From Thermocrinis sp. (GTDB taxonomy: Bacteria > Aquificota > Aquificia > Aquificales > Aquificaceae), in assembly GCA_028276475.1 (NCBI GenBank), contig JAPYWH010000003.1:22304-86303 (forward strand): DNA of 64,000 nt, read 5' to 3'. Shown in pieces: positions 42,222 through 51,052 of this stretch. Position numbers and translations under genes: made by a program. The notes below the pieces were generated by a model. The model was not told where the DNA came from. It was given only the letters and a program-made list of their open reading frames with translations, and ran no database searches. The number at the start of each line of letters is the position of its first letter. Positions within the stretch are counted from its first letter, which is position 1.

Positions 42222-42853
42222 TCCTAAAGGTGATTCCCGTGGGACCTTTAAGTATGAACTGCTCTGTGATAGTGGATGAGAACACAGGGCAGTCGGTGGT
42301 AATAGACCCGGGGGCAGATTTGGGGGCGATTTTAAAGGCATTGGAGGGAACCGCGCCCAAGTATATCCTTGCTACCCACGGACACATAGACCATGTGGGA
42401 CAGGTAAAGGGTTTAAGGGAAAGGTTGGGTGTTCCCTTTTTGGTGCATAAGGAAGACCTTTTCTTGCTCAACGACCCAATATGGAAGGGCTTTGACCTTT
42501 ATGTAGGTGCAGACCTGCCCTGTCCTGAGCCGGATGACTTTTTGGAGGAAGGTATGGAACTTAGCTTTGGAAAGATAAGGTTGAAGGTGCTTCACACACC
42601 CGGGCATACACCCGGACACTGCTGTTTTTACTCAGAGGAAAACCTGCTCATTGCGGGCGACTTGCTCTTTAGGGGTTCCGTGGGGCGCTGGGACCTACCG
42701 GGTGGTAGCTTGGAGGATTTGAAAAAATCCTTGCGTAGGGTAGTTTTGGAGCTTCCGGAGGATGTGCGCGTGATCACCGGACACGGAGAGGAGACCACCA
42801 TAGGAAGGGAGAAAAAGTTCAACCCACTGCTGAGGGAGCTCTTGAACCATTGA
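42218..42853 (+). CDS. Metallo-beta-lactamase fold hydrolase (glyoxalase II-like)
   Basis: MBL-fold hydrolase of 211 aa. ATHGHIDHVG gives the HxHxDH zinc motif, HTPGHTPGHCCFY the next His, IAGDLLFRGSVGRWDLPGG the bridging Asp, and ITGHGEET the last His. This is the short YcbL/GloB-like type lacking the C-terminal glyoxalase II domain. The substrate is probably a thioester such as S-lactoylglutathione or a related compound, but glutathione use in this organism is unknown. Coupled by overlap to lpxD and to the GT2 gene. Confidence 0.9.
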   Translation: MILKVIPVGPLSMNCSVIVDENTGQSVVIDPGADLGAILKALEGTAPKYILATHGHIDHVGQVKGLRERLGVPFLVHKEDLFLLNDPIWKGFDLYVGADLPCPEPDDFLEEGMELSFGKIRLKVLHTPGHTPGHCCFYSEENLLIAGDLLFRGSVGRWDLPGGSLEDLKKSLRRVVLELPEDVRVITGHGEETTIGREKKFNPLLRELLNH

Positions 42854-43620
42854 TGGGGCTGTCTGTTTTGATCCTAACAAAAAACGAGGAGAAGAACATA
42901 AAAAGGGCGATCGAAAGCGTGAAAGACATTGCCGACGAAATTGTAGTTCTTGATTCTGGCTCCACCGACAGAACGGTAGAAATTGCCAAAAGTCTTGGAG
43001 CAAAGGTATTTTTCCACCAGTGGGATGGATATGCACAGCAACGCAATAGAGGTATAGAGCTATGTTCAGAGGATTGGGTTTTGGTCTTGGATGCAGACGA
43101 GGAAGTCTCGGAGGAGCTGAGGAATTCCATATCAAAAGCCATATCTTCCCGCACTGCGGAGGTTTATATGGTTTGCAGAAAAACCTATTACCTTGGTAAA
43201 TTTCTTGAGCACACTTGGTATCCCGAATGGAGGGTTCGGCTTTTTAAAAAGGGTCTGGTAAGGTTTGAGGGGGATCTCCACGAGCAAGCCATCTTCAAAG
43301 GAGAGGCACACAAACTAAAGGGAGACCTTTATCATTACTCTTATGAGAGCCTTTACCATCAGTATGAAAAGACCTTAAAGTATGCAAAGATAATGGCGGA
43401 ATCCTACCATAAGAAGGGTAAAAAACTTAGACTTTATAACCTTCTGTTTAACCCACCTTGGAGCTTTTTTAAGGTTTATTTTCTTCAAAAGGGCTTTTTG
43501 GATGGTGTTAGAGGCTTTTTGGTAGCCTTTTCCTCATTTTTTTATACCTTTTTGAAATACATGTTTCTCCTTGAGCTTGAGCTAAAAGAGAAACACAAAG
43601 AGAACCTTTGGAAGAGATGA
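42853..43620 (+). CDS. Family 2 glycosyltransferase (KdtX/WaaE-like)
   Basis: GT-A fold glycosyltransferase of 255 aa. It opens LSVLILTKNEEKNIKRAIES, has DEIVVLDSGSTDRT and the DxD motif WVLVLDADEEVSEE, then WYPEWRVRLFKKG and a C-terminal region with one or two hydrophobic helices. These match the WaaE/KdtX family that adds a glucose to the LPS inner core. Context (lpxD upstream) supports a role in LPS. ATG 42853 shares a base with the MBL stop; the track's TTG 42850 is one codon longer. Confidence 0.88.
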   Translation: MGLSVLILTKNEEKNIKRAIESVKDIADEIVVLDSGSTDRTVEIAKSLGAKVFFHQWDGYAQQRNRGIELCSEDWVLVLDADEEVSEELRNSISKAISSRTAEVYMVCRKTYYLGKFLEHTWYPEWRVRLFKKGLVRFEGDLHEQAIFKGEAHKLKGDLYHYSYESLYHQYEKTLKYAKIMAESYHKKGKKLRLYNLLFNPPWSFFKVYFLQKGFLDGVRGFLVAFSSFFYTFLKYMFLLELELKEKHKENLWKR

Positions 43621-43719
43621 TTACCTGCTCAGCACACTTCTCAGCCATCTAAAGGCAAAGCCGGAGAGAAAAAGAACAGTTATCAGACCTATGAAAGCTA
43701 AGATCAAAAACCACTTCAA
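43621..43719 (-). CDS. Candidate 32-aa single-pass membrane peptide
   Basis: Too short for the ORF track. Beginning at TTG 43719, which overlaps the fumarase TGA (TTGA), the frame encodes 32 residues: a membrane helix (FLILAFIGLITVLFLSGFAF) and a basic tail (RWLRSVLSR), ending in TAA. The composition (Trp at both membrane edges, positive tail) looks like a real small membrane protein rather than chance. The function is unknown. It fills the whole gap between the fumarase and the convergent glycosyltransferase. Confidence 0.45.
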   Translation of the reverse strand: MKWFLILAFIGLITVLFLSGFAFRWLRSVLSR

Positions 43720-44564
43720 AGCTCCACCTCCGCATGCCTTGACGCATGGCATTGAATATTCACCGCTACAGGCAAAGACGCTATATGGCATGGATAAAGC
43801 TCCACTTTTACATCAATGGCGGTGGTGGTGCCACCAAAGCCCATGGGTCCCCATCCGATCTTGTTGATCTCCTCAATGAGCTCCTCTTCTATCCTTCTTG
43901 CCACAGAGTCTTGGCTTCTCTCTCCCACCGGTCTGAGCAAGGCTTTCTTCGCGAGCAACGCACAATACTCAAAGTTTCCACCTATGCCCACACCCACCGT
44001 AAAGGGAGGGCACGCATTGGGACCTGCCAGCTTTACCGTCTCCAAAACGAACCTTTTTACTCCCTCCCATCCATCGGCGGGCTTTAGCATTGCCAAGCGT
44101 GAAGTGTTTTCTGAACCCGCACCCTTTGGGGCAAAGATGAGCTTTAACCTATCACCGGGGACAACTTCGTAGTGTATTATGGGTGGTGTGTTGTCCTTTG
44201 TGTTTTTTCTTTCAAAAACCGGGTCATAGACCATAGAAGCCCTGAGGTAGCCCTCCGTGTATGCCTGCCTTACGCCCTCCTCTATGGCATCCCTCAGAGA
44301 ACCTCCCACCACGCAGACATCTTGCCCTATCTCCACAAAAACCACCGCCACACCCGTGTCCTGACAGTAAGCCATCTCCTCCTTTTCTGCGGATTCTGCG
44401 TTTAGCAAAATTTGCCTGAGCACTTCCCTTCCCACTTCAGACTCTTCCCTTTCCAAGGCCTGCTGGAAAGCATGGACCACATCTCTGGGTAATTTATAGT
44501 TTGCCCTAAGGGCAATTTCTTTCACCGCCTCCACTATCCTTTCATATTCAATTTCCCTCGGCAT
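43716..44564 (-). CDS. Class I fumarate hydratase, alpha (N-terminal) subunit
   Basis: Protein of 282 aa matching the N-terminal half of FeS-dependent fumarases (FumA/TtdA). It shows EMAYCQDTGVAVVFVEIGQ, NTKDNTPPIIHYEVVPGD, APKGAGSENTSRLAML, CPPFTVGVGIGG and GWGPMGFGGTTTAIDVKVE. Three Cys (YCQDTG, ACPPF, HIASL-QCHA region) could ligate the 4Fe-4S cluster with the beta subunit, which is not in this window. In Aquificales it would serve the reductive TCA cycle. L-tartrate dehydratase is the alternative but less likely. Confidence 0.92.
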   Translation of the reverse strand: MPREIEYERIVEAVKEIALRANYKLPRDVVHAFQQALEREESEVGREVLRQILLNAESAEKEEMAYCQDTGVAVVFVEIGQDVCVVGGSLRDAIEEGVRQAYTEGYLRASMVYDPVFERKNTKDNTPPIIHYEVVPGDRLKLIFAPKGAGSENTSRLAMLKPADGWEGVKRFVLETVKLAGPNACPPFTVGVGIGGNFEYCALLAKKALLRPVGERSQDSVARRIEEELIEEINKIGWGPMGFGGTTTAIDVKVELYPCHIASLPVAVNIQCHASRHAEVEL

Positions 44565-44647
44565 AGCTTATATATTAACGCATCATAAGAAATTCGCAAG
44601 AATGCACCATTTAGTTAAGTCCCACCGACTTTAAAAACTCTTCCCAA

Positions 44648-45583
44648 CTACTGCGTGTGTATTTTTAGCTCATCTATCCTAACCAAGTGCCTTTCTTCTC
44701 TTACTACTCCCAAATATTCAAGTATTTCTCCCTCTTTTCTCAGGTTTTCATCCGAAACTTCAAAATACCCACAAACATAACATACAAAGTTTGTCTTTAT
44801 CTGACCGCATTGCGCACTGCTAAATATTCTATTTCTAATGCTATCCACATAGAAGGCTTCTGAACCTAACCTTTCTTTGGCGAAGTCTAAGAGATTTCTA
44901 AAACCACACACCTCAATAAAGAACTGCAGAAGAGGATGTAGTGGAACGGAACATTTAACCATTATTCCGTAATCGTATCCTTTATCCGCCTCAGCCCATA
45001 TACCTGCCAAACTTGGAGAAGTTTTTATGCTTATAAGTTTATTTGCGTTCTTTATATCGTTTACGTGCCTTTCCCTTTGTGGAGAAATATCCCAGTCCAG
45101 CTCCACATTTACATTGAACTGAGCTTCCAAAAATCTTTTGACCGCAACCTCTCCGAGCTTTCCTACAAATTGATCCACCACTATAGCTTCAAAGCTTCTT
45201 CTTCTTTCCCTAAATCCTTTTTGCATTAGAGTAGCCCTACTCTCTCCTAAAAACATGCTATAAGTGATCTCAATGGAAAAGAATAGTAGCTTAAGAATAT
45301 CAGGATCGTCCATCCGTAATACTACTGTGTTGGGTATGAGATTTTCCTCTAACCACGCTTTTACTTTTAATTCATCTATATATCTTCTTTTCCCTTTTTT
45401 CTTCAGTATGCCATAACTACCGCTAATATCATCGCATCTAAGAACGGACAGTAAAAGCATTGATAAATCTTCTTCGTCAAAGGGAAGTTTATAGTCCATC
45501 TTAAGCTTGGACAAAAAGTTCCTTAAATCTTCTAACTCCTTAAACTTGTTGGGAGAAGCTAAATGTCCCTTCGTTAAGAACAT
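44648..45583 (-). CDS. Putative type II restriction endonuclease
   Basis: Protein of 311 aa of no family I can name. Its position one gene after a DNA methyltransferase (5 nt apart) makes a restriction enzyme the likely call. A plausible PD-(D/E)xK-like core lies at about residues 140-195: GKLGEVAVKRFLE (Glu), WDISPQRERHVNDIKNANKL (Asp) and ISIKTS (Lys). A C-terminal CYVCG pair with two more Cys could bind zinc. The coding DNA is more AT-rich than its neighbours, suggesting acquisition by transfer. Specificity is unknown. Confidence 0.6.
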   Translation of the reverse strand: MFLTKGHLASPNKFKELEDLRNFLSKLKMDYKLPFDEEDLSMLLLSVLRCDDISGSYGILKKKGKRRYIDELKVKAWLEENLIPNTVVLRMDDPDILKLLFFSIEITYSMFLGESRATLMQKGFRERRRSFEAIVVDQFVGKLGEVAVKRFLEAQFNVNVELDWDISPQRERHVNDIKNANKLISIKTSPSLAGIWAEADKGYDYGIMVKCSVPLHPLLQFFIEVCGFRNLLDFAKERLGSEAFYVDSIRNRIFSSAQCGQIKTNFVCYVCGYFEVSDENLRKEGEILEYLGVVREERHLVRIDELKIHTQ

Positions 45584-45588
45584 CCAGC

Positions 45589-46827
45589 TTATCTCCTTTT
45601 CAAAACTACTAAATACTCTCTATCCATCCTCTGGTCTTCTATTCCTGTGGCAGGGTTTTTTTCGGTGGAAAACATAACCCTTGATACGATCTTGTCTATG
45701 TAAGTTTTTTCATGCACCCAATCCCCCTTGCTTTCCATGTGTTCTATGACGATCCGATGTATTGGAATCCTCTGTCCTCTTATTTTTGCTGGTCCCACAA
45801 AGATAAACATATAATCCAACACCTTTTTGGACAGTCTTTCAAATATAGAAAGAATTGCAAAAAAGTAATTGTCATAAAGTTCAAGCAAATGTTTTTCCTC
45901 AATAAGTGTTCTGTAGGTATGGTATGTATCAGAAAAAATTTCAACTTTTGGAACATCTCTGTATGGAATTTCTTTCTTTGCTAAGCTACGAATATAGTCC
46001 TCCTTAAAGCCCAGCCAAAAAAGTTCTAACTTTGTAGTCCTTATGTACTCCTGAGCTTGCAGGTAGGGTGGAGAAGTTATTAGGATATTCACAGGTTCTT
46101 CTAAGTCTTCCTCCAGAACATCAACACCTGCCTTTACCTTGCAATGGACCTTTTTGGGATTCAGGCTTTGATACTCCTTTAGCCTTTGCTCCAGATTTCC
46201 GAGTTCCTTTTCAAGTAGGCTATAAAATAGTGCTTTGTAATCTTCCTTTAACAGCCTTTCAACCTTCTCTTTGGCATACTTTGATTTATACAGTTTATGA
46301 ACCTTCTCATCTGCATAAGAGAAATATTTTGTAAGCTTTAGAAGTGGAACTAGCAAAAGCTTTTTAGTGTATTCATCCGCAGCCTGATGGTAAAAGCCCC
46401 AAGCCTTAGAGAGAAGTGAAATAAACTCCACCGGATGCCAGTATTCAAGGTTAGACCAGTCTGGAATAAACTCTTGAGAGTGGGCTTTAATTTTATCAAC
46501 CAAGCTTTTGTCTAAAGGTTTAGGTTCTATCTCACAAAGGGAGTGAAAATATTCAAGCAGTGGGTTTAAGTCCCAAAGTTCATACTCAAGTCCGTACACC
46601 TTTGCGGTATAGCCTACTGTGCCAAACCCTGCAAACGGGTCAAAAACCTTCATGCCCTTTTTAGCATAGTTTTCCATCACAAAGGCGGGCACCTGTGGGA
46701 TGAACTTTGCGGGATACTTGTAAAGTGAAAACACCCCAAAGTTAGAACTTGGGATTTTTAAAACCGCTTTTCGGAGAAGGATTTCGTGTTCCAAAGTCTT
46801 TGACCCAGCCAACAGTTTGCCCAGCAT
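45589..46827 (-). CDS. DNA methyltransferase with SPPY motif (N4-cytosine/N6-adenine type)
   Basis: DNA amino-methyltransferase of 412 aa. FxGxG-type motif I is VFDPFAGFGTVGYTAKVYG near residue 62 and catalytic motif IV is LITSPPYLQAQEY near 262. The SPPY form is typical of N4-cytosine enzymes. The order I then IV, with about 200 residues between (probably the target-recognition region), suggests an alpha-like arrangement. SLYKYPAKFIPQVPAF is a known motif of such MTases. It forms a restriction-modification pair with the next gene. TAAAAT lies 9 nt before its ATG. Confidence 0.85.
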   Translation of the reverse strand: MLGKLLAGSKTLEHEILLRKAVLKIPSSNFGVFSLYKYPAKFIPQVPAFVMENYAKKGMKVFDPFAGFGTVGYTAKVYGLEYELWDLNPLLEYFHSLCEIEPKPLDKSLVDKIKAHSQEFIPDWSNLEYWHPVEFISLLSKAWGFYHQAADEYTKKLLLVPLLKLTKYFSYADEKVHKLYKSKYAKEKVERLLKEDYKALFYSLLEKELGNLEQRLKEYQSLNPKKVHCKVKAGVDVLEEDLEEPVNILITSPPYLQAQEYIRTTKLELFWLGFKEDYIRSLAKKEIPYRDVPKVEIFSDTYHTYRTLIEEKHLLELYDNYFFAILSIFERLSKKVLDYMFIFVGPAKIRGQRIPIHRIVIEHMESKGDWVHEKTYIDKIVSRVMFSTEKNPATGIEDQRMDREYLVVLKRR

Positions 46828-46836
46828 TTAGTAGAA

Positions 46837-46842
46837 ATTTTA
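46837..46842 (-). promoter_or_regulatory. TAAAAT box before the DNA methyltransferase
   Basis: The minus strand reads TTTAAAATTTCTACTAA and then ATG, overlapping the stop of the vWA gene. It could be a -10 element giving the R-M pair its own near-leaderless transcript. No Shine-Dalgarno is seen. Confidence 0.32.
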
Positions 46843-48681
46843 AACCTCAGACCAAGCCCGTTTCAAATAGTTTTCTACCACCCTTAAAAAGACTTGCCCA
46901 AGCTGAGAGACTTCTGAGACCCTTATGCCAGTGCCCTCAAAGTACTCTTCTATGTAGTTTTTCTCTTTTCCCACACCCACGCCCACTACGGGAAACTTCC
47001 CCTTAACTTCCCTCACAAGAGACCTCAAGGCATCCCCCTTTAGTCCCCTCGTAGGCTCTCCGTCCGAGAAGGCTATGAGTACACCCCTAAAATGGTTCTT
47101 TTTGCAAAAGAGCTCCAGCTCCTCCGAGCCTTGAAGGATAGCCTTTTCTAAGTTGGTACCACCGCCCAAAAGGTTTGGAAGGTTCAAGAGCTTGGATTTG
47201 ATCTGCTTGTAGTCCTCGTCAAAGGACTTTAGGCTAAAAACATCCTCGCTAAAGGCGGATATGGAGAAGGGCATGTTTAAGGCGTTCAGTGTTTCACAAA
47301 AGAGCAAGAGTGCCTTTAGGGCGTTTATGGCTTTGTTTTCCCTCTTCATAGAGGAAGAAAGGTCTATTAGAAGCTTAAAGGCGAGCTTTTTTTCTTGTGG
47401 CACCTCCCTTCTCATAAAAAACTTCCCCCTCTTTATGGGTACCTCCCTTTGAATTCTTTTGTAATCTATCCGCTTGCCGATGGCATAAGAGGATTGCCAA
47501 CCCTCTTCCTCCTTTGGCAAGAACTTTTCAAACTTCCTTTTAAAGGCATCCACATAGATCCTCACATCCTTCAAAAGCCTACTGTAAGTTTTGAATTCCT
47601 CCTCGCTTAAGCCATGCTCTTTTATGTATCTTTTATCTCTATCGGATAGCTCTCCGTAGTTTTTGCTCTTGAACTTTCCCTCCAAAGCGCTGCTTAGATC
47701 CCAAGGCTTTATCAAAAACAGCAAAAAGCCCTTGTGCTCTAAATCTGTCTCTAGGGTTTTGGGCAAAAAGTTTGTTATGAACCTTAGGTCCCTCTCCACC
47801 ATATCTAAGTAAGACATCTGTTTTATGTAATCTCTCATCCACTCAGGGAGGTTTTTAAGATGGGCAAGCACCTTTTCCCTTATATCTTCAGGGATCTCCT
47901 CAGCCCTGAGTTCTTTGCTATTTTGAACCACCGTCTGCAAACTTTCAGGGAGCTTTCTCAAAATATCGGTCATAATCCTACCCTTGTGGGCATCCTTTCT
48001 TACCCTTCCCCTTGCCTCTTCCAAAAGTAGGTCTATGTAGTTCAATGTTTGGGCTTGCTCAATGTATGCCCTGTATCTGCCAAAGATTTCACCCATAAGC
48101 ACTTCGTAGGCGTCCTTGCTTTTGCTCTGCAAATACTGTTGAAGGCTCCTGTAAAGTTCCCTTGAAAGCCCAGAGGAGCCAAGCCAAGCTCTCGCGAACT
48201 CCACCGCAAAGCCCTGATGTGGATATAGATCCCTCAGGTTCTTTAGGATCTCCTCCCACCTTTGCTTTAAGGCTCCCTCTGAAGAAGGATGGCTCCTTAA
48301 AACCTCCTCATCCACCCTCAAAGACTCCAAAAGGGAATATAGCACCAAAAAGACAGTGGGTGGATAGCCAAACTTGAACACCTCCCTTTGTCCCAACCTC
48401 CACAGAAAGAGGTCCGTGTGCAAAAGATAGTATATTTCGTGCCTCACTGAGTTTATGGCATAGTCTTCACTCCTCTTTGAAAGCTCCAACGCATTAAAGA
48501 CTATACCCTTTGGCACCTTTGCAACGGGAGGGATCTCCTCAAGCTCTCCCCTTGCCCACATCTCCAAGAGCGGAACATAAACAGGGTCATATCCAGCCCC
48601 CCAGCCCTCATAAGAGGGTTCCACCATTATGCCAGTTTCTTTCTCCAAAAGATTGGCGATAGCTTTCCACTTGTCCTTCAT
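46840..48681 (-). CDS. von Willebrand factor A domain protein (CoxE/NorD/CobT-like)
   Basis: Protein of 613 aa. A long N-terminal helical region of about 400 residues, with no recognised domain, precedes a C-terminal vWA domain (about 425-605). The MIDAS motif is LLIDLSSSMKREN (DxSxS), with the conserved Thr in GGGTNLEKAI and Asp in AFSDGEPTRG. Such proteins usually work with MoxR-type AAA+ ATPases in cofactor insertion or enzyme activation, but no MoxR gene is nearby. It may act with a distant partner. It lies between the glycosyltransferase and the R-M pair. Confidence 0.85.
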   Translation of the reverse strand: MKDKWKAIANLLEKETGIMVEPSYEGWGAGYDPVYVPLLEMWARGELEEIPPVAKVPKGIVFNALELSKRSEDYAINSVRHEIYYLLHTDLFLWRLGQREVFKFGYPPTVFLVLYSLLESLRVDEEVLRSHPSSEGALKQRWEEILKNLRDLYPHQGFAVEFARAWLGSSGLSRELYRSLQQYLQSKSKDAYEVLMGEIFGRYRAYIEQAQTLNYIDLLLEEARGRVRKDAHKGRIMTDILRKLPESLQTVVQNSKELRAEEIPEDIREKVLAHLKNLPEWMRDYIKQMSYLDMVERDLRFITNFLPKTLETDLEHKGFLLFLIKPWDLSSALEGKFKSKNYGELSDRDKRYIKEHGLSEEEFKTYSRLLKDVRIYVDAFKRKFEKFLPKEEEGWQSSYAIGKRIDYKRIQREVPIKRGKFFMRREVPQEKKLAFKLLIDLSSSMKRENKAINALKALLLFCETLNALNMPFSISAFSEDVFSLKSFDEDYKQIKSKLLNLPNLLGGGTNLEKAILQGSEELELFCKKNHFRGVLIAFSDGEPTRGLKGDALRSLVREVKGKFPVVGVGVGKEKNYIEEYFEGTGIRVSEVSQLGQVFLRVVENYLKRAWSEV

Positions 48682-48687
48682 TCAACC

Positions 48688-50181
48688 CTAAAAATATAAG
48701 CAAACCCCAAACTGAGAAAAGTTTTTCTTTCTTTTGGCGTCCAACATAAACTTAAAGAGCCTTGATTCGGAGCCTTTATAAAGTTCAAAGGTTTTCAAAG
48801 GTGTGCAACGGTCAAAAGAACCAAGCTCAAAGATCACTATTGAACCCTTCTCGGGCGCTTGGTCCCTTATGATCTTCCTCTTTGCATAAAAAGGTAGATT
48901 ATGGTTAAAGTGTCCCACCTGATAGGTTTTTAGCTCACCTTTTGGGTCCAGCCCTATTATAAAACTTCCCAGTTCTCTGTAGTGCCTGTGTTCTTCTAAG
49001 TAAGGAAGGATGGCTCCCAAAAGGAAAAGGTAAAAAACTACCGCACCAAACAAAGGTGCTAGCTTTCTTTCGAAAAGCAGTGCCAAAAGTGGCACCAAGG
49101 AGAGCAAAGCCCAACCCTTGGCAAGGTCAAAGTAAAATACACCCAAAAGGATCACCAACGAAAAGAGAGAACACACAAAGACCGCCCAGAAGCTTTTGAG
49201 TCTTTCCCATGGACCTTCCATCAAAAAGTGGGCGGTAATTATTGCCATGGCAGGATAGGCGGGCATCACATAAACGGGAATTTTTTGCTTTATCAGGCTA
49301 AAAACCAAGAAAAAAGAAAGGGTCCAAACAACCACAAACCTCAGCTCCCTTCTTAGAAAAGCCCAAAGCATGGCAGGGAAGAACAGCACAGAGTAAGGCA
49401 AAAAGCTAATTAGTGTATCCAAAAGATAGAAATAGATCGGGTCTTCTCCTGCATACACCCTTTTAATGTTCTCTGAAAGAAAAACATTAAAAAATTGGCT
49501 TCCATTAACCAAAGCTTGGTATATATGCCACCAAAGACCAAAAAGTAAGGCAAAGGGCGTCAAAAGATAATACTTTTTGTTTAGAATTTCCCTCCGGTCC
49601 TCTATAAGAAGGAAAACAAAAATAATCAACGCTGGCATTACAAAGGCTACTGGACCCTTTACCAGCATGCCAAGGGAAGAAGAGAGAAAGGCAAAGACCA
49701 AAAGGGCTGTGTTTTTTGTTCTGTAATAGCCATACCAGAGGGTCAGAGTAAGGGCAACAAAAAAGGCTAAAGGTATCTCCGGAGATGCATAATGGGCATT
49801 GGCAAAAAATTGCAAAGAGAGAACCATAACAAGAAAGGAAAGCAGGGCAGTTTTAAGGTTTTTTGTCAAAAGCCACGCCAAAATCCCAGACAAAAGCCCA
49901 GTGCCAAGCCCCAAAAGGGCATGAAAGAACCTCAGGGCAAACTCGTTGATGCCAAAGATATAAAAGCCCAAGCTAACCAACCAATAGTTTAAGGGAGGCT
50001 TTTCTAACCTCATCTCCCCGTTGTATATGGGCGTTATAAAGTCCTTTGTTTCTAAAATACGCCTGCTTGCGTCCGCATAAAAGGCTTCGTTGGGTTGCCA
50101 AACCTGAAAGGCACCAAGGTTGAAAAAGTAAATCAAAAGAGAGAGAATGATCAAAAGATAAACAGCCATCCTATATATCAT
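48688..50181 (-). CDS. Membrane glycosyltransferase, GT39/ArnT-like
   Basis: Integral membrane protein of 497 aa with about 11-12 helices. The first periplasmic loop carries WQPNEAFYADASRRILETKD, equivalent to the conserved DE(x)YYA acidic loop of PMT/ArnT enzymes (here Asn-Glu), and MRLEKPPLNYWLVS (EKPP is a family hallmark). It uses polyprenyl-phosphate sugars to modify LPS, lipid A or proteins on the periplasmic side. The acceptor is unknown. ATG 50166 (MAVYLL) is an alternative start. It diverges from accD with a short gap. Confidence 0.87.
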   Translation of the reverse strand: MIYRMAVYLLIILSLLIYFFNLGAFQVWQPNEAFYADASRRILETKDFITPIYNGEMRLEKPPLNYWLVSLGFYIFGINEFALRFFHALLGLGTGLLSGILAWLLTKNLKTALLSFLVMVLSLQFFANAHYASPEIPLAFFVALTLTLWYGYYRTKNTALLVFAFLSSSLGMLVKGPVAFVMPALIIFVFLLIEDRREILNKKYYLLTPFALLFGLWWHIYQALVNGSQFFNVFLSENIKRVYAGEDPIYFYLLDTLISFLPYSVLFFPAMLWAFLRRELRFVVVWTLSFFLVFSLIKQKIPVYVMPAYPAMAIITAHFLMEGPWERLKSFWAVFVCSLFSLVILLGVFYFDLAKGWALLSLVPLLALLFERKLAPLFGAVVFYLFLLGAILPYLEEHRHYRELGSFIIGLDPKGELKTYQVGHFNHNLPFYAKRKIIRDQAPEKGSIVIFELGSFDRCTPLKTFELYKGSESRLFKFMLDAKRKKNFSQFGVCLYF

Positions 50182-50215
50182 AAACCTAAACTTCCCTTAA
50201 AATTTACTCTTGCAG

Positions 50216-51052
50216 ATGGGCTTTTTAGATAGGTTTAAGAAAAAGGATCAAGAGAAAGAGACACTATGGACCAAATGTCCCTCTTGCAAGTCCATACTCT
50301 ACGTGCCAGAGCTAAAGGAGAACCTAAACGTTTGTCCTAAGTGCAACTATCACTTTCCCATAGGTTCAATGGAAAGGGTCAAGTCCTTACTTTCTGACTA
50401 TTCCGTGCTCTTTGAAAACATTCTTCCTACTGACCCTCTGAACTTTAAAGACAGCAAACCATACAAAGAAAGGCTCAGCCAAGCCCAAAAGGAAACAAAC
50501 CTTACAGAGGCGATTGTAGTTGCTCGCGGAAAGCTAAAGGATATAGAACTAATCCTCTGTGTGATGGATTTTAACTTTATAGGTGGCAGTATGGGTTCGG
50601 TAGTGGGTGAAAGGTTCTACAGGGCATGTATGCTAAGCGCAGAGCAAAATATTCCCCTCTTCGCTGTCATAACCTCTGGCGGTGCAAGGATGCAGGAAGG
50701 CATACTTTCCCTTATGCAGATGGCAAAGACCTCCATCGGAGTGGGCTTTTTGAAGGAAAGGAGAGTACCCTACATAACCCTGCTAACAAATCCCACCATG
50801 GGTGGAGTATCTGCCAGCTTTGCCTTCCTTGGAGATATAATCATGGCAGAGCCGGGTGCTTTAATAGGCTTTGCGGGACCCCGGGTAATAGAGCAGACCA
50901 TAAAACAACAGCTTCCAGAGGGTTTTCAGACCGCGGAGTTTTTGCTTGAAAAGGGTATGATAGACATGATCGTGCATAGAAAGGATATAAAAGATACAGT
51001 CTATAAACTCCTTAAGATAGCCACCTACAGGAAAGGATGCCATGCTGTATGA
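50216..51052 (+). CDS. accD: Acetyl-CoA carboxylase carboxyltransferase subunit beta
   Basis: Carboxyltransferase subunit of 278 aa for malonyl-CoA and fatty acid synthesis. The N-terminal Cys4 zinc finger is WTKCPSCKSILY...NVCPKCNYHF, and the crotonase-like core shows VMDFNFIGGSMGSVVGERF, ITSGGARMQEGILSLMQMAK and NPTMGGVSASFAFLGDI. ATG 50216 is chosen over TTG 50210. It overlaps scpA by 11 nt. The partner subunits AccA/B/C are elsewhere. Confidence 0.96.
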   Translation: MGFLDRFKKKDQEKETLWTKCPSCKSILYVPELKENLNVCPKCNYHFPIGSMERVKSLLSDYSVLFENILPTDPLNFKDSKPYKERLSQAQKETNLTEAIVVARGKLKDIELILCVMDFNFIGGSMGSVVGERFYRACMLSAEQNIPLFAVITSGGARMQEGILSLMQMAKTSIGVGFLKERRVPYITLLTNPTMGGVSASFAFLGDIIMAEPGALIGFAGPRVIEQTIKQQLPEGFQTAEFLLEKGMIDMIVHRKDIKDTVYKLLKIATYRKGCHAV

